Of a DNA stretch of 64,000 nt, positions 59,581-64,000 are shown one piece after another (the first letter of the stretch is position 1; each line of letters opens with the position of its first letter). Below the pieces are notes generated by a model that was not told the DNA's origin, ran no database searches, and worked only from the letters and a program-made list of their open reading frames with translations. The position numbers and the translations under genes were made by a program. Source of the DNA: Oceanipulchritudo coccoides (lineage in GTDB: Bacteria > Verrucomicrobiota > Verrucomicrobiia > Opitutales > Oceanipulchritudinaceae); NCBI RefSeq assembly GCF_010500615.1, contig NZ_JAAGNX010000003.1, positions 310,001-374,000 of the forward strand, read 5' to 3'.

Positions 59581-62500
59581 ATGCAAATTATGAAACTCCA
59601 AAAATACCTCATCCCAATACTGCTCCCAATAACGCCACTCCTCGCGCAAACTGACGAGGAGGAATCAGACTCCCAGGTCTTCGAACTCTCCCCGTTCGTT
59701 GTCGACGCACAGGATGACACCGGCTACTACGCCAGTCAGACGCTCGCCGGCACACGCCTGAAGACGGACGTCAGGGATGTCGGCTCATCCATTCAAATCC
59801 TCACGTCCGAGTTTATCGATGATGTGGGCGCAGATGATGTGAATGACCTGTTTTTATATACAACCAATACCGAGTCATCCGGTTTAAATGGAAACTTTGC
59901 AGATTATACAGTTGGAGCAACCTCCTTTGGAGATGAGGCCTTCCGCGCAAATCCGCAGGGTGCCCAGCGGATCCGCGGACTGACACGTGCCGACAACACG
60001 CGAAATTATTTCCTCACCCGCATTCCCAGTGACCAGTTCAACACGGAGCGGGTGGAAATTAACCGCGGGGCCAATTCCATACTGTTCGGACTTGGTAGTC
60101 CGGCTGGTATTGCCAACACTTCCCTCAGCCAGGCACGCTTTTCAGATTTCGGGGAAATTCGTCACCGCTTCGACAGTGAGGGAACTTCGCGATTTGAACT
60201 CGATTACAACAAGGAAGTGATCAAAGACAAGCTGGCTGTACGCCTGGCTCTTCTCGCTGACCAGACAAAGTTCTATCAGGAGCCGGCCTTTGAGGATGAT
60301 GACCGGGTTTACCTCAGCGCCATTGCCAAGCCATGGAAAGGCGCTGCCCTGCGCGGTTTTATTGAAAGCGGGGACCGCGACGCAAACCGCCCCAGTATCA
60401 TCTTCCCTGCCAGCACACTCGAAACATGGTTTGATTCCAACCCAATTGTCCGCCAGCGCGTACAGGACATTCTGGACACAAACGGAGTCACTGACATCAA
60501 CGGTAATCCCCTTACCGTTCCCAGCAACATGGCAATCGCCTTTGATCCCTTCCTTTATGACATCTACGCCAGAAACGAGACCAAGGTTTTGAATGCAGGA
60601 GACGTCAATCTTGACGGGACAATCGACGCAGCCGATGACCTGGCACGAATCCACAGCCTGCGGAACCAGGTTGTCTTTCCTCAGAATAACGCTGACCGCT
60701 TTGTCAAGCACCCCAACGCCTCCAGACAGATCCTCGACGTGTTCAACTACAACCAGATTGACAAGGGTGGCGCGGCGGGTGGCGTCAGTGCCATTCAGAC
60801 AAACATTAATACAAAGTTCTGGTTGCCGAAAGTCGCGACCCTTCCATTCGAGATTGATCCAAGCGGCAATGGCCAGACGTCTTACAACTACAATGCTAGC
60901 ATCATGCCATGGAGGGAATGGGATGCAACCCTCGTACCAACCAGCATCAGTAACCTGGATATTTTTGATTACACAAAGAACCTGCTCTCTGGAAATTCCT
61001 CCTTCCAGAACGACGACTGGAAGCACTACAATATCACTTTTGAGCAGCTACTGCTGAATGACCACTTCGGGTTTGAGGTCGTTTATGATAATCAGGACTA
61101 CTCGAGGGAAGTCTTTATTCCGTTCCAGGCATGGACAGCCGTCTTTGTCGACGTCATGGAGAATTATCTTGGCCAGCCCAATCCCAACTTTGGGCGTCCC
61201 TTCATTCAAGCGCGTACCAACAAGGTCGACATAGAGGACTCGCGCGACACGATCCGGATCACCTCATTCCTGCGTGTGGTCCCCGAGGAAATATGGGGCG
61301 ATTCCCGTCTGGCCAGCTGGCTTGGGAAACACACCTTCACCGGCCTCTATAACAATTACGACCAGGACGATTCCCGCTCAACTTATAACCAGTACATTAC
61401 GGATGAGTTTGCCGGATCAACTATTCGGGCCAATGAGGTTGAGAACCTGACCTCGGCACAGCGTCGCTACAATTACATGTTCTACCTCAGCGATCAGGAC
61501 CTGACTCAGCTAAATTCTGTCGATGAAGTCCGGCTTAATCGGCTCACCTACCAGAACATCTGGAATCCGGGACAGACCACAACCATCACTGGCTTGGATC
61601 CAGTCACCGGGGAGCGATACACGGAAGAACTTCAATACAATGTGTTGATGGATGGATACGATACAAATGCTCAAAGCGTCGATTCTTATGCAGCCATCTG
61701 GAACGGTTCATTTTTTAATCACCATTTAATCGGGCTTGCTGGCTGGCGCCGCGATGAAGCCCGCTCTGTCTCATATGACGCCGCTCTCGATCCCATCACC
61801 GGCCTCCCGGACCTTGACATGATGAACCTTATCGGAAGTGACAAGGAGGTCACAACGGAGAGTGTCAGCTGGTCGGTTGTCGGGCACGTCCCCGACCGCT
61901 TTATGCCGGAGGGCACCGGCCTGAGTCTTCATTATGGAGTATCCGAGAACTTCACCCTTGGGGCCTCCCAGCGTGACCTGTACGGGAACGATGTCCCTGC
62001 CCCTTCCGGCGAAACCAAGGAATATGGATTTACCCTGGAACTGTTCGATGGAAAACTCTTCGCCCGCGTGAACTGGTTTGAAACAGACCTCCTGAACAGG
62101 GCCTTGGAAAACAACAACAACCTCTACACAAAGTTCATCACCCGGGGGATGCTGCATATCTACGGGCACCTCTCCGAATCACAGGTCCGTGGATTCATCC
62201 CGCCCTCCGGCGACCCGGATTCCACGGATTATGATCCGGGCACACCCAATTTCGATCTGGGTATGCAGGCCTTGAGTGACTTGTCTGCTTTAATTCCGCA
62301 GGAGGTCCTTGAACAAGCCAATCTAGTCGATTTTGATGGAACCGGTCGTGTGACGGACAATTCCAACCCGGCCAATACGCTGCTCTTTGGAGACACTGAG
62401 GATGTAACCGCAGAAGGCTTGGAAGTAGAAGTCACCTACAACCCAACCCGGAACTGGCGCATTTCCCTCAATGTGGCCAAGCAGGAGACCGTTGTCACTA

Positions 62501-63114
62501 ATTACTCACCGCGCCTTGCCGCCCTTCTTGAACAAACGGATTCTATAATTGGGAGCGCCAATGGCAGTATCAAGGACCTGCGGTTTTATCCGGACTATGA
62601 CAATGAGCCACTAGCCTACATGACGGGCGAATTCACTGATAATAACGACATCGGTGAATGGTTGGAGAAATTGGTGTATTCAGATTACCGCAACTTCAAA
62701 TCTCAGGAGGGCCGGATATCCGACCAGCAGAGAAAATGGCGTGTCAACCTCATTACAAACTACAATTTCCGCGACGGTTTTCTCGACGGATTCAGTATAG
62801 GGGGAGCTTATCGCTGGCAAGATGGAGCTGTGGTCGGCTATCCGGCTGAGCTAATCAATGGCCAGATCATTTCTGATGTAAGTAGTCCACACAAAGCACC
62901 CAGCGAAACAAATGTCGATGTCTGGCTGCGCTACCGCCGGAAGCTCTTCAATAAGAAGGTTGACTGGACAATCGAACTGCGTGTCCAGAATATCAATACA
63001 GACGCGGATGACCTGATCGCTGTGGCCGCCTCACGCAACACCGATTATGAAGTGGCTGTCTGGCGCCCAGGCCCGCCACGCATCTGGCGGATCACGAACA
63101 CGTTTAAGTTCTAG
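59581..63114 (+). CDS. TonB-dependent outer-membrane receptor
   Basis: From ATG 59581 the product is 1177 residues; the frame is open from GTG 59533 and ATG 59590 is another choice. A signal peptide (YLIPILLPITPLLAQ) is followed by the verrucomicrobial opening FELSPFVVDAQDDTGYYASQ and LAGTRLKT, a plug domain (VGSSIQILTSEFIDDVGADD, ERVEINRGANSILFGLGSPA) and a large beta-barrel ending in the aromatic NTFKF. An EF-hand/dockerin-like loop DVNLDGTIDAADD is inserted at 341-353. It should import oligosaccharides through the outer membrane with TonB energy. The symporter gene is 51 bases upstream and GH94 80 bases downstream. Confidence 0.93.
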   Translation: MQIMKLQKYLIPILLPITPLLAQTDEEESDSQVFELSPFVVDAQDDTGYYASQTLAGTRLKTDVRDVGSSIQILTSEFIDDVGADDVNDLFLYTTNTESSGLNGNFADYTVGATSFGDEAFRANPQGAQRIRGLTRADNTRNYFLTRIPSDQFNTERVEINRGANSILFGLGSPAGIANTSLSQARFSDFGEIRHRFDSEGTSRFELDYNKEVIKDKLAVRLALLADQTKFYQEPAFEDDDRVYLSAIAKPWKGAALRGFIESGDRDANRPSIIFPASTLETWFDSNPIVRQRVQDILDTNGVTDINGNPLTVPSNMAIAFDPFLYDIYARNETKVLNAGDVNLDGTIDAADDLARIHSLRNQVVFPQNNADRFVKHPNASRQILDVFNYNQIDKGGAAGGVSAIQTNINTKFWLPKVATLPFEIDPSGNGQTSYNYNASIMPWREWDATLVPTSISNLDIFDYTKNLLSGNSSFQNDDWKHYNITFEQLLLNDHFGFEVVYDNQDYSREVFIPFQAWTAVFVDVMENYLGQPNPNFGRPFIQARTNKVDIEDSRDTIRITSFLRVVPEEIWGDSRLASWLGKHTFTGLYNNYDQDDSRSTYNQYITDEFAGSTIRANEVENLTSAQRRYNYMFYLSDQDLTQLNSVDEVRLNRLTYQNIWNPGQTTTITGLDPVTGERYTEELQYNVLMDGYDTNAQSVDSYAAIWNGSFFNHHLIGLAGWRRDEARSVSYDAALDPITGLPDLDMMNLIGSDKEVTTESVSWSVVGHVPDRFMPEGTGLSLHYGVSENFTLGASQRDLYGNDVPAPSGETKEYGFTLELFDGKLFARVNWFETDLLNRALENNNNLYTKFITRGMLHIYGHLSESQVRGFIPPSGDPDSTDYDPGTPNFDLGMQALSDLSALIPQEVLEQANLVDFDGTGRVTDNSNPANTLLFGDTEDVTAEGLEVEVTYNPTRNWRISLNVAKQETVVTNYSPRLAALLEQTDSIIGSANGSIKDLRFYPDYDNEPLAYMTGEFTDNNDIGEWLEKLVYSDYRNFKSQEGRISDQQRKWRVNLITNYNFRDGFLDGFSIGGAYRWQDGAVVGYPAELINGQIISDVSSPHKAPSETNVDVWLRYRRKLFNKKVDWTIELRVQNINTDADDLIAVAASRNTDYEVAVWRPGPPRIWRITNTFKF

Positions 63115-63133
63115 ATTGAGGTTTGTTACACCC

Positions 63134-63163
63134 CGCGGGTCCCGGTATGATCCGGGGCCCGCG
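63134..63163 (+). terminator. Strong GC hairpin between TonB receptor and GH94 genes
   Basis: CGCGGGTCCCGG (63134-63145) and CCGGGGCCCGCG (63152-63163) pair along all twelve positions, with one G-U, around a 6-base loop, 19 bases past the receptor stop. There is no U-run afterwards, so it may be a partial terminator or an mRNA-stabilising hairpin that sets different expression for receptor and phosphorylase. Confidence 0.65.
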
Positions 63164-63194
63164 CCCTACTGAATCAAGTTTATCCCACTATTGT

Positions 63195-64000
63195 ATGGAA
63201 TACGGACACTTCGACGACGCCACGCGCGAATATGTGATCACGCGGCCCGATACGCCCCTGCCCTGGCTCAATTACCTCGGCATGGACGACTTCTTCGGAC
63301 TCTGCACCAACACCTCCGGTGGATATCACTTCTACCGGGATGCGAAGCTGCGGCGGATCACGCGCTACCGGTATAATTCCGTTCCACTCGACGAGAGTGG
63401 CCGCTACCTGTACATCAAGGACGGCGACACCGTCTGGAGCCCGGCGTGGAAACCAGCGCGCACGGAACTTGACAGCTGGGAATGCCGGCATGGGACGGGT
63501 TATACAAAGTTTCAGGCTGAAAAGGATGGAATCCGCGCGGGATTGCGCTTCTTCATTCCAAGGAATGACCCAGTCGAAATCTGGACACTCCAACTTGAGA
63601 ATACGACATCCGAGGAGAAGGAGCTGACCCTGACCTCCTACGTGGAGTTCTGTTTCTATGAGGCCAACAACGACGCCACCAATTACCAGCGCACATGGTC
63701 AATCGGCGAGGTGGAGATTCATGGAAGCGCGATTTATCACACAACCGAATACCGTGAGCGGCGCAGTCACTACACCGTCTTTTACTCATCCGAGCTCATT
63801 GACGGATTCGATACCGACCAGTTCAGTTTCCTTGGGAACCAACGGAGTGTTAGTAAGCCAGTGGTTGTCGAGTCAGGAAAGCCTGGGAACAGCGTGGCCT
63901 CCGGATGGAATCCAATCGGCTCACATTCCATCCAGATCAAATTGGCTCCGGGTGAAAAACGGGAGATCACTTTCCTCCTCGCATACATCGAGGTTCCGGA
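63195..64000 (+). CDS. GH94-type glycoside phosphorylase (5' part; runs off window)
   Basis: An ATG at 63195 opens a frame to the right edge (268 complete codons). The sequence MEYGHFDDATREYVITRPDT, WLNYLGMDDFFGLCTNTSGGY and YHFYRDAKLRRITRYRYNSV is the N-terminal beta domain of cellobiose/chitobiose phosphorylases (GH94). These cytosolic enzymes split disaccharides with phosphate to give a sugar 1-phosphate. The catalytic domain lies outside the window. No signal peptide is present. Position after the receptor and symporter suggests that it processes the imported disaccharide or oligosaccharide. Confidence 0.88.
   Translation, partial: MEYGHFDDATREYVITRPDTPLPWLNYLGMDDFFGLCTNTSGGYHFYRDAKLRRITRYRYNSVPLDESGRYLYIKDGDTVWSPAWKPARTELDSWECRHGTGYTKFQAEKDGIRAGLRFFIPRNDPVEIWTLQLENTTSEEKELTLTSYVEFCFYEANNDATNYQRTWSIGEVEIHGSAIYHTTEYRERRSHYTVFYSSELIDGFDTDQFSFLGNQRSVSKPVVVESGKPGNSVASGWNPIGSHSIQIKLAPGEKREITFLLAYIEVP

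Noticed and set aside
60142-61026. Minus-strand frame of 294 codons
   Set aside because: It is antisense to the TonB-dependent receptor, which has unmistakable plug and barrel motifs.

Overview
The window looks like a chromosomal segment of a marine, polysaccharide-degrading Verrucomicrobium of the Opitutae (Puniceicoccales-like). The evidence is a giant surface protein with a LEPR-XLL start motif, a PEP-CTERM protein (VPEPSTYALV), a TonB-dependent receptor of the verrucomicrobial LAGTRL type, DUF2959/UUP1 genes, several FGE-fold proteins and a sulfatase/glycosidase-rich locus. Base composition looks moderately GC-rich throughout. I saw no rRNA, tRNA, CRISPR array, insertion sequence or prophage. 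The species assignment is an inference from protein style only.

Layout. (1) 1-12784, minus: the first 4261 codons of a giant exported adhesin-like protein whose C-terminus lies off the left edge. It has a LEPR-XLL N-terminus, then many beta-rich modules, EF-hand-like loops, RTX nonapeptides and finally DT(I/F/L)NV repeats. (2) 13106-16730, plus: an exported DNRLRE-type protein, then a compact cassette of SAM methyltransferase, FAD oxidoreductase and type III polyketide synthase that resembles phenolic-lipid (alkylresorcinol/quinone) operons. (3) 16727-17938, minus: an exported FGE-fold protein. (4) 18057-22225, plus: DUF2959 lipoprotein, UUP1 (transglutaminase-like domain plus 7 TM), a RimK-like ATP-grasp ligase and a TPR lipoprotein, a tightly packed and poorly understood operon. 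(5) 22241-25115: DoxX, sulfotransferase and an SO_0444-type metal permease. (6) 32398-25322, minus: a six-gene run with mostly overlapping ends, RDD membrane protein, CoaC flavoprotein, DUF432, MscS channel, a pseudokinase-PEGA-FGE fusion and an adenylate-kinase-like protein. (7) 32497-41757: housekeeping genes leuA, znuACB, cls, truA, ruvX, cutA and a cytosolic GH20-like enzyme.

(8) 41779-64000 is a carbohydrate-utilisation region. It holds an uncharacterised exported protein, two PEP-CTERM-related paralogues, a GH10 xylanase, a partner protein sharing its C-terminal module, a small EF-hand protein, an iduronate-2-sulfatase-like sulfatase, a further exported protein, a 1265-residue fusion of a clan GH-A glycosidase with a sulfatase, a GPH-type sugar symporter, a TonB-dependent receptor and the start of a GH94 phosphorylase. 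Together these suggest extracellular attack on a xylan-like, possibly sulfated polymer, outer-membrane import through the receptor, inner-membrane import by the symporter and intracellular phosphorolysis.

The most notable points are a tryptophan-rich C-terminal domain of about 55 residues found on three otherwise different exported proteins, the glycosidase-sulfatase fusion, the pseudokinase-PEGA-FGE protein with both catalytic centres lost, the giant LEPR-XLL protein, the type III PKS cassette, and nested inverted repeats between znuA and cls.
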